Source: Citrobacter amalonaticus Y19 (GTDB lineage Bacteria > Pseudomonadota > Gammaproteobacteria > Enterobacterales > Enterobacteriaceae). Taken from it: a DNA stretch of 64,000 bases. Positions 34,889 to 45,191 of the stretch are shown here, in pieces. The position numbers and the translations under genes are program-made. The DNA is taken from assembly GCF_000981805.1 (NCBI RefSeq), contig NZ_CP011132.1, forward strand, positions 1,798,001 through 1,862,000. The letters are read 5' to 3'. Numbering within the stretch: position 1 is the first letter of the stretch; each line of letters begins with the position of its first letter. The notes under the pieces are model-generated. The model searched no databases. It saw only the letters and a list, made by a program, of their open reading frames with translations, and had not been told where the DNA came from.

Positions 34889-37800
34889 TTTACGCTCTCC
34901 TGTACCTGGTCATTGCCTTCGCCGTCCAGCCAGTCAATATTCTTCATCTTACGTACCACAACAAATTCATCACGGTTCGAACCGACGGTGCCGTAGTAGT
35001 TAAAGCCGTAGGCCAGTTGCGCATAGCCGCCGATCATGTGGGTCGGCTTCGGCGTAATACGGGTCACCGAGTTGTGGATCCCGCCGCGCTGCTCGGTGAT
35101 TTCTGAGCCAGGAATGTTCACGATACGTTCCTGCGCGTGGTACATCATGGTCATCCCCGCTGGTACACGCTGGCTCACCACCGCACGCGCGGTTAACGAA
35201 CCGTTGCTGTTGAACACTTCGATCCAGTCGTTATCCACAATACCCAGATCTTTGGCATCCACTTCACTCATCCACACAATCGGCCCCCCGCGACCCAGCG
35301 TCAGCATCAGCAGGTTGTCGCTGTAGGTGGAGTGGATCCCCCACTTCTGGTGCGGGGTCAGGAAGTTGAGCGCTTTTTCCGGGTTACCGTTGGATTTCTC
35401 GCCCATCACCGATTTCACCGAACGGGTGTCGATAGGCGGACGGTAAACCAGCAGGCTTTCGCCGAAATCGCGCATCCACTGGTGATCCTGATACAGCGAC
35501 TGACGACCGGTCAGCGTGCGCCACGGGATCAGCTCGTGAACGTTGGTATAGCCCGCGTTATACGAGACGTGTTCGTCTTCCAGACCAGACCAGGTCGGGC
35601 TGGAGATGATCTTACGCGGCTGCGCCTGGATATCGCGGAAGCGGATTTTTTCCTCTTCTTTGTTCGTCGCCAGATGGGTATGGTCGCGACCGGTAAACTC
35701 GCTGAGCGCCGCCCAGGCTTTCACCGCCACATGACCGTTCGTTTCCGGCGCCAGCGTCAGGATCATCTCTGCCGCGTCGATGGCGGTGTTGAGCATCGGC
35801 TGACCTTTCGCCGGGCCGTCCGCTTTGGTGTAGTTGAGCTTACGCAGCAGATCCATTTCGCTCTGGGTGTTCCAGGCAATCCCTTTACCGCCGTTGCCGA
35901 TTTTCTCCATCAACGGGCCGATGGAGGTAAAGCGCTCATACGTTGCCGGATAATCACGTTCTACGGTCATGATGTGCGGCGCGGTAACGCCCGGAATCAG
36001 GTCGCATTCGCCTTTTTTCCAGTCCTTCACGTCCAGCGGCTGCGCCAGTTCGGCAGCAGAGTCGTGCTGAATCGGCAGCGTGACGACATCCGTCTCTTTC
36101 CCGAGGTGTCCCACGCACACTTCTGAGAATTTCTTCGCGATGGCTTTGTAAATTTCCCAGTCGCTTTTTGATTCCCAGGCCGGGTCAACGGCGGCGGACA
36201 GCGGATGAATAAACGGATGCATATCCGAGGTATTCATGTCGTCTTTTTCATACCAGGTCGCGGTCGGCAGCACGATATCGGAGTACAAACAGGTGCTCGA
36301 CAGACGGAAGTCCAGCGTCACCACCAGATCCAGTTTGCCGTCGAGACCGTTGTCCTGCCATTCCACTTCTTCCGGCTTCACGCCGCCCTGCTTGCCCAGG
36401 TCTTTGCCCTGAATCCCGTGCTCGGTCCCCAGCAGGTATTTCAGCATGTACTCGTGGCCCTTACCGGAAGAACCCAGCAGGTTTGAACGCCAGATGAACA
36501 GGTTACGCGGATGGTTTTTCCCGTTTTCCGGCTGTTCGGCCGCGAAACGAATCGAACCGTCTTTCAGGGATTTCACGGTGTAATCCACCGGCGTCATCCC
36601 GGCTTTCTTCGCCTCTTGTGCGATGGTCAGCGGGTTGGTGCCAAGCTGCGGCGCCGACGGCAGCCAGCCCATGCGCTCGGCGCGCACGTTGAAGTCAATC
36701 AGATGGCCGCTATAGCGCGATTTGTCCGCCAGCGGCGACAACAGTTCCTGCGCGGTAACCGTCTCGTAGCGCCACTGGCTGGAGTGGTTGTAGAAGTACG
36801 ACGTGCTGTTCATGTGGCGTGCCGGACGCTGCCAGTCAAGGGCAAACGCCAGCGGCTGCCAGCCGGTCTGCGGACGCAGTTTTTCCTGGCCGACATAATG
36901 CGCCCAACCGCCGCCGCTCTGGCCGATACAGCCACAGAACACCAGCATGTTGATAAGCCCACGATAGTTCATATCGAGGTGATACCAGTGGTTCAGACCG
37001 GCACCGACGATGATCATCGAACGACCGTGGGTCTTATCCGCGTTGTCGGCAAACTCACGCGCAATGCGGGTGATCTGCGCACGCGGCACGCCGGTAATCT
37101 GCTCTGCCCACGCCGGGGTATACGCTTTAATGTCGTCATAGCTGGTTGCGCAGTTAGCATCGTTCAGACCGCGTTCCAGACCGTAGTTGGCCATCGTCAG
37201 ATCATAAACGGTGGTCACCAGCGCCGTGGTGCCGTCTGCCAGCTGCAGGCGTTTCGCCGGCAGTTTGTGCAACAGCACGTTTTCCAGTTCGACTTTATTG
37301 AAGTGCTCAGTGCCTTCACCACCAAAGTATGGGAAGCCCACCTCGGCGATCTCGTCCTGGCTGCCCAGCAGACTCAGTTGCAGTTCCGTTTCGGCGCTGG
37401 TCGTACCGTCGCGCTGCTCAAGGTTCCATTTGCCTTTCTCGCCCCAGCGGAAACCAATCGAGCCGTTCGGCGCGACCATATCGCCATTGTTAGTAATGGC
37501 AACGGTTTTCCATTCCGGGTTGTTTTCCTGGCCCAGCGCGTCAACGAGGTCAGCGGCGCGCAGCATACGACCCGCAGCATAATAACCGTCACGCTCTTCC
37601 AGCATCACCAGCATTGGCATGTCGGTGTAGCGGCGCACGTAGTCGGTAAAGTACTGGCTCGGGTTATCGAGATGGAATTCACGCAGCATGACGTGACCCA
37701 TTGCCAGCGCCATCGCCGCATCGGTCCCCTGTTTCGGCGCCAGCCAGAGGTCGCACAGTTTGGCGATTTCAGCGTAGTCCGGCGTTACAGCAACGGTTTT

Positions 37801-38628
37801 GGTGCCTTTATAACGGACTTCGGTAAAGAAGTGGGCATCCGGCGTACGGGTCTGCGGAACGTTAGATCCCCAGGCAATGATGTAGCTGGAGTTATACCAG
37901 TCAGCAGATTCCGGCACATCGGTCTGCTCGCCCCAGGTCTGCGGAGAAGCCGGTGGCAGGTCGCAGTACCAGTCGTAGAAGCTCAGGCAGGTACCGCCAA
38001 TCAGGGAGAGGTAACGCGCGCCGGACGCATAGGAAACCATCGACATCGCCGGGATCGGCGAGAAGCCAGCCACGCGGTCCGGACCGTACGTTTTCACGGT
38101 ATAGACGTTAGAGGCGGCAATCAGTTCATTAACTTCCTGCCAGGAGGAGCGGACGAAACCACCACGACCACGCGCTTGTTTGAAGCTTTTTGCTTTATCG
38201 GCGTCTTCGATGATGGAGGCCCAGGCGTCAACCGGATCGCTGTGCAGTTTCTTCGCTTCACGCCACATCTTCATCAGACGTTTGCGCATCAGTGGATATT
38301 TCAGACGGTTAGCACTGTAGAGATACCAGGAGTAGCTGGCACCGCGCGGACAGCCACGAGGCTCGTGGTTTGGCATGTCCGGACGGGTACGTGGGTAGTC
38401 CGTTTGCTGGGTTTCCCAGGTCACCAGACCATTTTTAACGTAGATTTTCCAGCTACATGAGCCGGTGCAGTTAACCCCATGGGTTGAGCGCACAATTTTG
38501 TCGTGCTGCCAACGCTGGCGATATCCATCCTCCCAGTCCCGGTTGGTATCGAGAAGCTGGCCGTGCCCATCGGCAAAGGTTTCACCCTTCTGCTTGAAGT
38601 AGCGAAACCGGTCCAGGAATTTACTCAT
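34885..38628 (-). CDS. narG: Nitrate reductase A, catalytic alpha subunit NarG
   Basis: Cytoplasmic molybdo-bis-MGD subunit that reduces nitrate to nitrite in anaerobic respiration. 1247 residues from MSKFLDRFRYFKQKGETFAD, as in E. coli; an upstream Met adds 15 residues without support. FS0 cluster region HGVNCTGSCSWK (His ligand plus cysteines), NHEPRGCPRGASY, and the Asp molybdenum ligand in the YWYCDLPPASPQ neighbourhood. No signal peptide, as expected. Long antisense frames across this gene are shadows. Confidence 0.98.
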   Translation of the reverse strand: MSKFLDRFRYFKQKGETFADGHGQLLDTNRDWEDGYRQRWQHDKIVRSTHGVNCTGSCSWKIYVKNGLVTWETQQTDYPRTRPDMPNHEPRGCPRGASYSWYLYSANRLKYPLMRKRLMKMWREAKKLHSDPVDAWASIIEDADKAKSFKQARGRGGFVRSSWQEVNELIAASNVYTVKTYGPDRVAGFSPIPAMSMVSYASGARYLSLIGGTCLSFYDWYCDLPPASPQTWGEQTDVPESADWYNSSYIIAWGSNVPQTRTPDAHFFTEVRYKGTKTVAVTPDYAEIAKLCDLWLAPKQGTDAAMALAMGHVMLREFHLDNPSQYFTDYVRRYTDMPMLVMLEERDGYYAAGRMLRAADLVDALGQENNPEWKTVAITNNGDMVAPNGSIGFRWGEKGKWNLEQRDGTTSAETELQLSLLGSQDEIAEVGFPYFGGEGTEHFNKVELENVLLHKLPAKRLQLADGTTALVTTVYDLTMANYGLERGLNDANCATSYDDIKAYTPAWAEQITGVPRAQITRIAREFADNADKTHGRSMIIVGAGLNHWYHLDMNYRGLINMLVFCGCIGQSGGGWAHYVGQEKLRPQTGWQPLAFALDWQRPARHMNSTSYFYNHSSQWRYETVTAQELLSPLADKSRYSGHLIDFNVRAERMGWLPSAPQLGTNPLTIAQEAKKAGMTPVDYTVKSLKDGSIRFAAEQPENGKNHPRNLFIWRSNLLGSSGKGHEYMLKYLLGTEHGIQGKDLGKQGGVKPEEVEWQDNGLDGKLDLVVTLDFRLSSTCLYSDIVLPTATWYEKDDMNTSDMHPFIHPLSAAVDPAWESKSDWEIYKAIAKKFSEVCVGHLGKETDVVTLPIQHDSAAELAQPLDVKDWKKGECDLIPGVTAPHIMTVERDYPATYERFTSIGPLMEKIGNGGKGIAWNTQSEMDLLRKLNYTKADGPAKGQPMLNTAIDAAEMILTLAPETNGHVAVKAWAALSEFTGRDHTHLATNKEEEKIRFRDIQAQPRKIISSPTWSGLEDEHVSYNAGYTNVHELIPWRTLTGRQSLYQDHQWMRDFGESLLVYRPPIDTRSVKSVMGEKSNGNPEKALNFLTPHQKWGIHSTYSDNLLMLTLGRGGPIVWMSEVDAKDLGIVDNDWIEVFNSNGSLTARAVVSQRVPAGMTMMYHAQERIVNIPGSEITEQRGGIHNSVTRITPKPTHMIGGYAQLAYGFNYYGTVGSNRDEFVVVRKMKNIDWLDGEGNDQVQESVK

Positions 38629-38689
38629 CGGTTCTCTCCTGTGGAGCCTGACGGCTCTCTGATAAATCGACATTCAGAAAAATCGACAT

Positions 38690-38900
38690 TGCTTGATTGA
38701 GAGCGAAGGTAACGCTCTGAAAGGGCGTGAGAATTGATAACGATCAAGGCAGAAAGGGATGAAAACGCGGGGTAAATTTTGACATACCCCTTTCGGATGA
38801 TTTGATTTATTTGATTATTGCATTGATTTTATTAATTATTTTACCTATCGTGTTTTCAACTCGTGTTTAATTCTTTACAAGTGGGTATTAAGGGGTATGC
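38690..38900 (-). promoter_or_regulatory. narG promoter region: FNR site and NarL heptamers
   Basis: A perfect FNR palindrome TTGATAACGATCAA lies at 38734-38747. NarL-type heptamers matching TACYYMT occur at 38785-38791 (TACCCCT), 38842-38848 (TACCTAT) and, reversed, 38891-38897 (AGGGGTA). With FNR at -41.5, the outer heptamers fall near -89 and -195, the positions known in E. coli; AT-rich DNA between them would suit IHF bending. This predicts anaerobic and nitrate-dependent induction. Confidence 0.85.
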
Positions 38901-39036
38901 CCCCTGGAGACACTTTTCGGATGAGGGAGTGGCAGAACGGTGCGAGTAATAAAATCAAAAGTATGTTGTAACTAAATAAGAGACAAAAAAAGCGCGGTCT
39001 AACGCCGCGCAAGGGGATAACACATGACTGCTCTTT

Positions 39037-40428
39037 TTATTTTTTCGAATGTCGCCCGTATACCAACCAGGTGATCACCACACAGGCGATATAGAAGATC
39101 AGGAAGATTTTCATCGCGCCAACCGGCGAGCCGGTTAAGGCAAGCGACGTACCAAAGGCTTTCGGGATAAAGAAGCCGCCAATGGCGCCAATCGCTGAGA
39201 TAAAGCCTAACGCCGCCGCCGTATCGGTCGCCGCTTCGCGCATCGCTTTCTCTTCAGAGCCACCTTCCGCCTTCACGCGATCCATCGTCAGCTTACGGAA
39301 GATAACGGAGATCATCTGGAAGGTGGAGCCACTGCCCAGCCCTGCCGTCATAAATAGCGCAAGGAAGACCACGAAGAAGGCGATGAAACTGCCGCCGGTG
39401 CCGTTAGTCGGTAACGTCAGGAACAGCAGGCCGCTGAAAATGGCCATCAGCACGAAGTTCACCAGCGTGACGCGCGTTCCGCCTAAACGGTCAGAGATTG
39501 CCCCACCCGCCGAGCGCGCCAGTGCGCCGACAAAGGGACCAAAAAACGCATAGTGCAGGATCTGAATCTCCGGGAACTGCGTTTTTGACAGCATCGCAAA
39601 GCCCGCGGAAAACCCGATGAACGAGCCGAAGGTCGCCAGATAAAGCAGGCTCATGATCCACAGGTGACCCCGTTTGAGGACCGGCAGTTGCTCTTTCAGT
39701 GACGCTTTTGAGGTCGCCAGTTCGTTCATGCCGAACCAGGCCGCAAGGGTAAAGAGGACGAGGAACGGTACCCAGACCCACGCGGCATTCGCCAGATACA
39801 GTTGTGAACCGTCCGGTTGTTCAACGCCGTGGCTGCCAAAGATGGCAAAGACAGACAGGGAGACCACCAGCGGCGCAACCAGTTGCATGACGCTCACGCC
39901 CATATTCCCCAGACCGCCATTCAGCCCCAGCGCGCCGCCCTGCTTCTGCTTCGGAAAGAAGAAGCTGATGTTCGCCATACTGGAGGCAAAGTTAGCGCCG
40001 GCAAAACCGCAGAGCAGAGAGATCAGAATAAATGTGCTGAACGGTGTGGAGGTATCCTGCACCGCAAACCCTAACCAGACGCACGGAATAATCAGGATCC
40101 CGGTGCTGAACGCGGTCCAGCGACGTCCGCCGAAAACCGGTACCATAAAAGAGTAAGGCACGCGTAACAATGCGCCGGAGACCGACGGTAATGCCGTCAG
40201 CATAAACAACTGGTCGGTGGTAAAGTTGAAACCGACTTTCGGTAGATTCACCGCAACAGCGCTGAACAACATCCAGACGCAAAACGCCAGTAGCAGACAA
40301 GGGACGGAAATCCACAGGTTGCGACTGGCGATACGTTGACCTCGCTGTGCCCAGAACGCCGGATCTTCCGGCCGCCATTCTGTGATTACAGCTCCAGATG
40401 CCCTTTCCGGGGCGGATGAGTGACTCAT
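39037..40428 (-). CDS. narK: Nitrate/nitrite antiporter NarK
   Basis: Major-facilitator inner-membrane protein exchanging nitrate for nitrite, feeding NarGHI. 463 residues from MSHSSAPERASG, the E. coli length; the 12-residue upstream extension is not supported. Twelve helices; nitrate signature motifs GLNGGLGNMGVSVMQL and AGLGSGSTFQM, and conserved Arg residues (e.g. in LLRVPYSFM). Lies directly upstream of narG with its own FNR site. Confidence 0.97.
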   Translation of the reverse strand: MSHSSAPERASGAVITEWRPEDPAFWAQRGQRIASRNLWISVPCLLLAFCVWMLFSAVAVNLPKVGFNFTTDQLFMLTALPSVSGALLRVPYSFMVPVFGGRRWTAFSTGILIIPCVWLGFAVQDTSTPFSTFILISLLCGFAGANFASSMANISFFFPKQKQGGALGLNGGLGNMGVSVMQLVAPLVVSLSVFAIFGSHGVEQPDGSQLYLANAAWVWVPFLVLFTLAAWFGMNELATSKASLKEQLPVLKRGHLWIMSLLYLATFGSFIGFSAGFAMLSKTQFPEIQILHYAFFGPFVGALARSAGGAISDRLGGTRVTLVNFVLMAIFSGLLFLTLPTNGTGGSFIAFFVVFLALFMTAGLGSGSTFQMISVIFRKLTMDRVKAEGGSEEKAMREAATDTAAALGFISAIGAIGGFFIPKAFGTSLALTGSPVGAMKIFLIFYIACVVITWLVYGRHSKK

Positions 40429-40487
40429 AGACACCTCTGATACTCGATTCGATGCCTGCAACATTAGGGTTTACAGCGCGAGGTAAG

Positions 40488-40501
40488 TTGATATAAATCA
40501 A
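40488..40501 (-). promoter_or_regulatory. FNR site of narK
   Basis: TTGATATAAATCAA is a perfect match to TTGAT-N4-ATCAA, 60-73 bases before the narK start, in the 353-bp divergent narK-narX region. The rest of that region holds NarL-like heptamers (e.g. GGGTATA near 40676) and the narX promoter, which I cannot place exactly. Confidence 0.85.
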
Positions 40502-40781
40502 AGGAAAAGTTGTCGATATCACAGCAAAAAAATCATGATCACCCTAAGTGAGTAGGATAATTCGACAAGAAATACGTGGTTTTTCACAGTGCTGCCCGTT
40601 GCAGGTCCCCCCTTCCCTAAATCCTCTCCGATTGCGGCAATTAAGAGGTAACTCGTTTTAGGTATGGGTATACTCCAGGGGATGGTCGAGAATAACGCCA
40701 CTGCCCAATTCTGCCCGGTAGTCTCGTCATTCATTAAGGTTTCCCCATTCGCTGTCCGGAGGCCTGAAGGAAGAAGGTTTT

Positions 40782-42578
40782 ATGTTAAAACGTTGTCTCT
40801 CTCCGCTCACGCTGGTTAACCAGGTGGCGCTCATTGTGATGCTCTCTACGGCCATCGGCGTGGCGGGTATGGCTGTCTCTGGCTGGCTGGTTCAGGGCGT
40901 ACAGGGCAGCGCGCATGCCATCAATAAAGCGGGCTCTCTGCGGATGCAAAGCTATCGCCTGCTCGCTGCGGTGCCGCTGGGCGTTGACGACCAGAAACTG
41001 CTTACTGAGATGGAGCAAACGGCGTTCAGCCCGGAACTGACTCGCGCGGCAGAACGCGACGGTCAGCAGGCGCAACTGCGCGCACTCCAGGATTACTGGC
41101 ATCGAGAACTGTCTCCTGGCCTGCAACAGGCCAGCAGCAGAGAGGCCGTCGCCGCCGACGTCAGCCAGTTCGTCACCGGCCTTGACAGGCTCGTCTCCGC
41201 GTTTGATCACATTACCGAAATGCGTATCGAACGCGTGGTCATGGTGCACCGGATGATGGCGATTTTCATGGCGCTGCTGCTGGTCTTTACCATTATCTGG
41301 TTGCGGGCGCGTCTGCTCCAGCCGTGGAAGCAACTGCTGTCGATGGCCCGTGCCGTCAGCCAGCGCGACTTTACTCAGCGCGCGCAGATCGGCGGGCGCA
41401 ATGAGATGGCGATGCTCGGCGACGCACTTAATAACATGTCCGATGAACTGGCAGAAAGCTATTCGGTGCTTGAACAGCGCGTCAGAGAAAAAACCGCCGG
41501 GCTGGAGCAGAAAAATCAGATCCTTTCATTCCTCTGGCAGGCGAACCGCCGTCTGCATTCACCGGTGCCGCTTTGCGAACGCCTCTCTCCGGTGCTGAAC
41601 GGTCTGCAAAACCTGACCCAAATGCATGACATCGAACTGCGGGTGTATGACCAGGAGGACGAGGATAACCATCAGGAATTTACCTGCCAGTCCGATATCA
41701 GCTGTGATGATAAGGGATGCCATCTCTGCCCGCGCGACGCGCTGCCGCCGATTGAAGGGGGAATGACGCTGAAATGGCGCTTGACGGACACCCATACCCA
41801 GTACGGCATTTTGCTGGCGACCCTGCCGCAGGGGCGTCACATGAGTCACGATCAGCAACAACTGGTGGATACCGTCGTGGAACAGCTCACCGCAACGCTG
41901 GCGCTGGATCGCAATCAGGAACGCCAGCAGCAGTTGATTGTCATGGAAGAGCGTGCAACCATTGCGCGCGAACTGCATGATTCTATTGCACAATCACTGT
42001 CCTGTATGAAGATGCAGGTCAGTTGCCTGCAAATGCAGGGAGAAACGTTGCCGAACAGCAGCCGCGACCTGCTGAGCCAGATCCGCAACGAGCTGAACGC
42101 GTCATGGGCGCAACTGCGCGAACTGTTGACGACGTTCCGCTTACAGCTGACCGAACCCGGTCTGCGCCCGGCGCTGGAAGCCAGCTGTCACGAATACAGC
42201 GCCCGTTTTGGTTTTACGGTGAAACTGGATTACCAGTTACCCCCTCGTCTGGTGCCTTCGCATCAGGCGATTCACCTGCTGCAAATTGCCCGCGAAGCCT
42301 TAAGCAATGCGCTTAAACACTCTCACGCTGATGAAGTGGTGGTCACCGTGGCGCTGAAAGGTAAGCAGGTTAAATTGACTGTACAAGACAACGGCTGCGG
42401 CGTTCCTGAGAACGCCGAGCGCAGTAACCACTATGGCATGATCATTATGCGCGACCGGGCACAGAGCCTGCGCGGAGATTGCCAGGTACGCCGTCGCGAG
42501 ACGGGCGGTACTGAAGTCGCTGTCACCTTTATTCCCGAAAAATACTTCACAGAAGTTCAAGGAGATACCCATGAATAA
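40782..42578 (+). CDS. narX: Nitrate/nitrite sensor histidine kinase NarX
   Basis: Membrane sensor that phosphorylates NarL (and NarP) in response to nitrate. 598 residues, full length. Two membrane helices (about 15-37 and 152-174) enclose a periplasmic sensor with the ligand-binding P-box (SAHAINKAGSLRMQSYRLLA); then HAMP, a cysteine-bearing GAF-like region, and a HisKA_3 transmitter with H399 in ARELHDSIAQSLS. ATP-binding motifs NALKHS and DNGCGVP follow. Overlaps narL by 8 bases. Confidence 0.97.
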   Translation: MLKRCLSPLTLVNQVALIVMLSTAIGVAGMAVSGWLVQGVQGSAHAINKAGSLRMQSYRLLAAVPLGVDDQKLLTEMEQTAFSPELTRAAERDGQQAQLRALQDYWHRELSPGLQQASSREAVAADVSQFVTGLDRLVSAFDHITEMRIERVVMVHRMMAIFMALLLVFTIIWLRARLLQPWKQLLSMARAVSQRDFTQRAQIGGRNEMAMLGDALNNMSDELAESYSVLEQRVREKTAGLEQKNQILSFLWQANRRLHSPVPLCERLSPVLNGLQNLTQMHDIELRVYDQEDEDNHQEFTCQSDISCDDKGCHLCPRDALPPIEGGMTLKWRLTDTHTQYGILLATLPQGRHMSHDQQQLVDTVVEQLTATLALDRNQERQQQLIVMEERATIARELHDSIAQSLSCMKMQVSCLQMQGETLPNSSRDLLSQIRNELNASWAQLRELLTTFRLQLTEPGLRPALEASCHEYSARFGFTVKLDYQLPPRLVPSHQAIHLLQIAREALSNALKHSHADEVVVTVALKGKQVKLTVQDNGCGVPENAERSNHYGMIIMRDRAQSLRGDCQVRRRETGGTEVAVTFIPEKYFTEVQGDTHE

Positions 42579-43221
42579 TCAGGAACCGGCAACTATCCTG
42601 CTCATCGACGATCATCCGATGCTGCGGACCGGCGTCAAACAGCTTGTCAGCATGGCGCCCGATATTACCGTGGTTGGCGAAGCCAGTAACGGCGAACAGG
42701 GTATCGAACTGGCCGAATCGCTTGACCCGGACCTGATCCTGCTCGACCTGAATATGCCGGGAATGAACGGGCTGGAAACCCTCGATAAACTGCGTGAAAA
42801 GGCGCTGTCCGGGCGAATCGTGGTGTTCAGCGTGTCGAATCATGAAGAAGACGTCGTGACGGCGCTCAAGCGCGGCGCTGACGGCTATCTGCTGAAAGAC
42901 ATGGAACCGGAAGACTTGCTTAAGTCATTACAGCAGGCCGCCGCCGGAGAGATGGTATTAAGCGAAGCGTTAACGCCGGTGCTGGCAGCCAGCCTGCGCG
43001 CCAACCGTGCCACCTCCGATCGCGACGTCACGCAACTGACCCCGCGTGAGCGCGATATTCTGAAGCTTATCGCCCAGGGCCTGCCGAACAAAATGATTGC
43101 CCGCCGTCTGGATATCACCGAGAGCACGGTGAAAGTCCACGTGAAGCATATGCTGAAGAAAATGAAGCTCAAATCACGCGTCGAAGCGGCAGTGTGGGTG
43201 CATCAGGAACGCATCTTCTGA
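42571..43221 (+). CDS. narL: Nitrate/nitrite response regulator NarL
   Basis: DNA-binding regulator activating narG and narK and repressing alternative respiratory genes. 216 residues. Receiver domain with D59 (LILLDLNMPGMNG) and K109 region (LLKDMEPED); C-terminal LuxR/GerE helix-turn-helix (LTPRERDILKLIAQGLPNKM, about 153-172). Its targets, the TACYYMT heptamers, are seen upstream of narG in this window. Confidence 0.98.
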   Translation: MNNQEPATILLIDDHPMLRTGVKQLVSMAPDITVVGEASNGEQGIELAESLDPDLILLDLNMPGMNGLETLDKLREKALSGRIVVFSVSNHEEDVVTALKRGADGYLLKDMEPEDLLKSLQQAAAGEMVLSEALTPVLAASLRANRATSDRDVTQLTPRERDILKLIAQGLPNKMIARRLDITESTVKVHVKHMLKKMKLKSRVEAAVWVHQERIF

Positions 43222-44628
43222 TTACTCCTCCGGGAGCAACCTCCAGCGCGGATCGTCCTCTGGCATTGCCATAAACGGTTCAGTCAGCGAGAGCGTGATC
43301 TCATTGGAAGAGACACGCTGCCCCTTCTCATCTTCCACCACCACCGACAGTCGCCAGCGGTTACTCGCCCCTTCACTGCTGTCCCAGGCCGGCATAATGA
43401 CCGTCCAGCCCTCAGCACTTTCCGCATTTGCGCCCGCCGTCAGACTCAGCGCCTGCATGTCACCCAACCAGGTGATATGGCGAATGCCATGCAGACTGCG
43501 TACCTGTAATTTTAACGGTACCGTTTCGCCTGAATGCAGATCCCACGGTGGGGTCGCCAGAAATACGCTCAGGGTTTTACGCTGGCGATATTCCATCGTC
43601 GGCAGGTTGTTACGCTGCGGGTTATCATAGCGGCTTCCGCGCAGCGACTGACTCTCCGCCACTTCGCTTGCCGCCAACTGCTTTTTCAGCGGCACGCCGA
43701 AGCGGTAATTCAGGTTCAGTCCGAGGTTGTTCTGGCTGAGGCCGCTCTCCCCCTGTTTGTGTTGGGCTGTTACGGTCACCAGCGGAACCGGGGTGTAGTT
43801 CAGCCCCAGTTTCACCGCTACCGGATTGTGATAGCCCGTCCCGGAATCAAACAGATCAACGCTGTCGCCAAAATATTGCTCCACGCTGACGCGGGTGTTG
43901 AGAAATTCGTAAAACGGCATGCGCATTTCAGCCGTGACGTCGTAACCGCGCGCCATTCGTTGTTCCAGCGTCGGCGTATGGGCGCGCCATGAGGCAAACG
44001 GCTGGTAATAATTGGCCGACAGTCGCAGGTATTCCCCCCACGCTTCAGCGCCCAGTCCGCCGCGCTGGAGGTTTTCATCCAGCAGATTATCGTAGAAGGT
44101 GTTATAGCCGAGCAGCCAGCCGTCGCGCGCCCAGCGCTGGCCGATACCCACATTACTCACCAGTCCATCATCCTGCTGGGTAAGCCCCAGTTGACTCCAG
44201 GTGAGGTAGCGCGAGTTATCCTGCCAGGGAACGAACCAGCTTCCGCGACTGCCGTTAAAATGGCCTTCGCTATCGACCTGTACGTTGACGCTGGCCCTGC
44301 CCCACGGCGACAGCCAGGATTCCAGGTGTTGATTCACCTGCTCACTCACCGCGTCACGCACCTGACCAAAAGCAAATTGTTTTGCCTGCTCGCCGGTATC
44401 AAGACCGTTATCGGTCATGCTCGCCTCGCCAAAGGCTTTTGCCATTTCTGCGAAGTGTTTTTCGCCTTCATGCGAGTCGGGCGCCATCCCCAGATCGGGC
44501 AACCCGTCCTGATTATTATCAAAGGGATTTTCTGCCTGTTGCATAAAGGAGGATTGTGCACTGGCTGTACCGCCTGCCAGCAGCAAGAGTAACCAGAGAG
44601 GGGCGGGATGTAATACAAAACGGCTCAA
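43222..44628 (-). CDS. ychO: Inverse-autotransporter-like outer-membrane protein YchO
   Basis: Invasin/intimin-related protein with an N-terminal outer-membrane barrel of the inverse autotransporter type. 468 residues. Signal peptide (LWLLLLLAGGTASA), then the barrel-family segments such as RASVNVQVDSEGHFNGSRGSW and VGIGQRWARDGWLLGYNTFYD, and a single C-terminal Ig-like passenger domain (about 350-450). E. coli YchO/YchP has the same form and is linked to adhesion and biofilm. Its stop directly abuts the narL stop. Confidence 0.92.
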   Translation of the reverse strand: MSRFVLHPAPLWLLLLLAGGTASAQSSFMQQAENPFDNNQDGLPDLGMAPDSHEGEKHFAEMAKAFGEASMTDNGLDTGEQAKQFAFGQVRDAVSEQVNQHLESWLSPWGRASVNVQVDSEGHFNGSRGSWFVPWQDNSRYLTWSQLGLTQQDDGLVSNVGIGQRWARDGWLLGYNTFYDNLLDENLQRGGLGAEAWGEYLRLSANYYQPFASWRAHTPTLEQRMARGYDVTAEMRMPFYEFLNTRVSVEQYFGDSVDLFDSGTGYHNPVAVKLGLNYTPVPLVTVTAQHKQGESGLSQNNLGLNLNYRFGVPLKKQLAASEVAESQSLRGSRYDNPQRNNLPTMEYRQRKTLSVFLATPPWDLHSGETVPLKLQVRSLHGIRHITWLGDMQALSLTAGANAESAEGWTVIMPAWDSSEGASNRWRLSVVVEDEKGQRVSSNEITLSLTEPFMAMPEDDPRWRLLPEE

Positions 44629-44837
44629 ATCGGCGATGGCTTCTTACACAGTTCAGTTAACTTAACACCCTAAAAGCTTACCTGACTCAGGGTTGTTTTG
44701 CAGGATTTCTCACACTTTCAGGAATATCCTTACGCTTGTCCGGCACTTCTTGTCGTCAGACTTTCATTGGTAACACTCCGCTTGCGCGGTAACATAACTG
44801 ACTGACACATCAAACCTCCCCGCTTACAGGAGTCAAC

Positions 44838-45191
44838 ATGCAAAAGATAGTGATCATTGCCAACGGTGCGGCATACGGTAGCGAATCGTTATTCAATAGC
44901 CTGCGACTGGCGATCGCCTTACGTGAACAGGCGAGCGATCTCGACCTGCGACTGTTTCTGATGTCGGATGCCGTCACGGCGGGTTTACGCGGTCAGAAGC
45001 CCGCAGAAGGTTATAACATTCAGCAGATGCTGGAGATTCTCACCGCCCAGAATGTCCCGGTCAAACTGTGCAAGACCTGCACAGACGGGCGCGGGATCAC
45101 GACTCTGCCGCTGATTGACGGCGTGGAAGTTGGCACGCTGGTAGAACTGGCGCAGTGGACGCTGGCTGCCGACAAAGTGCTGACGTTCTAA
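44838..45191 (+). CDS. ychN: DsrE-like protein YchN
   Basis: 117 residues, DsrE/TusD-like fold, forming hexamers in E. coli; function unknown, possibly sulfur transfer. Conserved Cys pair in KLCKTCTDGRGI (Cys near 78 and 81) is the only reactive-looking feature. Preceded by AGGAG. Position next to ychO is as in E. coli. Confidence 0.94.
   Translation: MQKIVIIANGAAYGSESLFNSLRLAIALREQASDLDLRLFLMSDAVTAGLRGQKPAEGYNIQQMLEILTAQNVPVKLCKTCTDGRGITTLPLIDGVEVGTLVELAQWTLAADKVLTF

Noticed and set aside
36511..38460. 649-codon open frame on the plus strand
   Set aside because: Antisense to narG. Its composition follows the codon periodicity of the real gene, it has no ribosome site and no recognisable domain; the same holds for the frame at 35332-36126.
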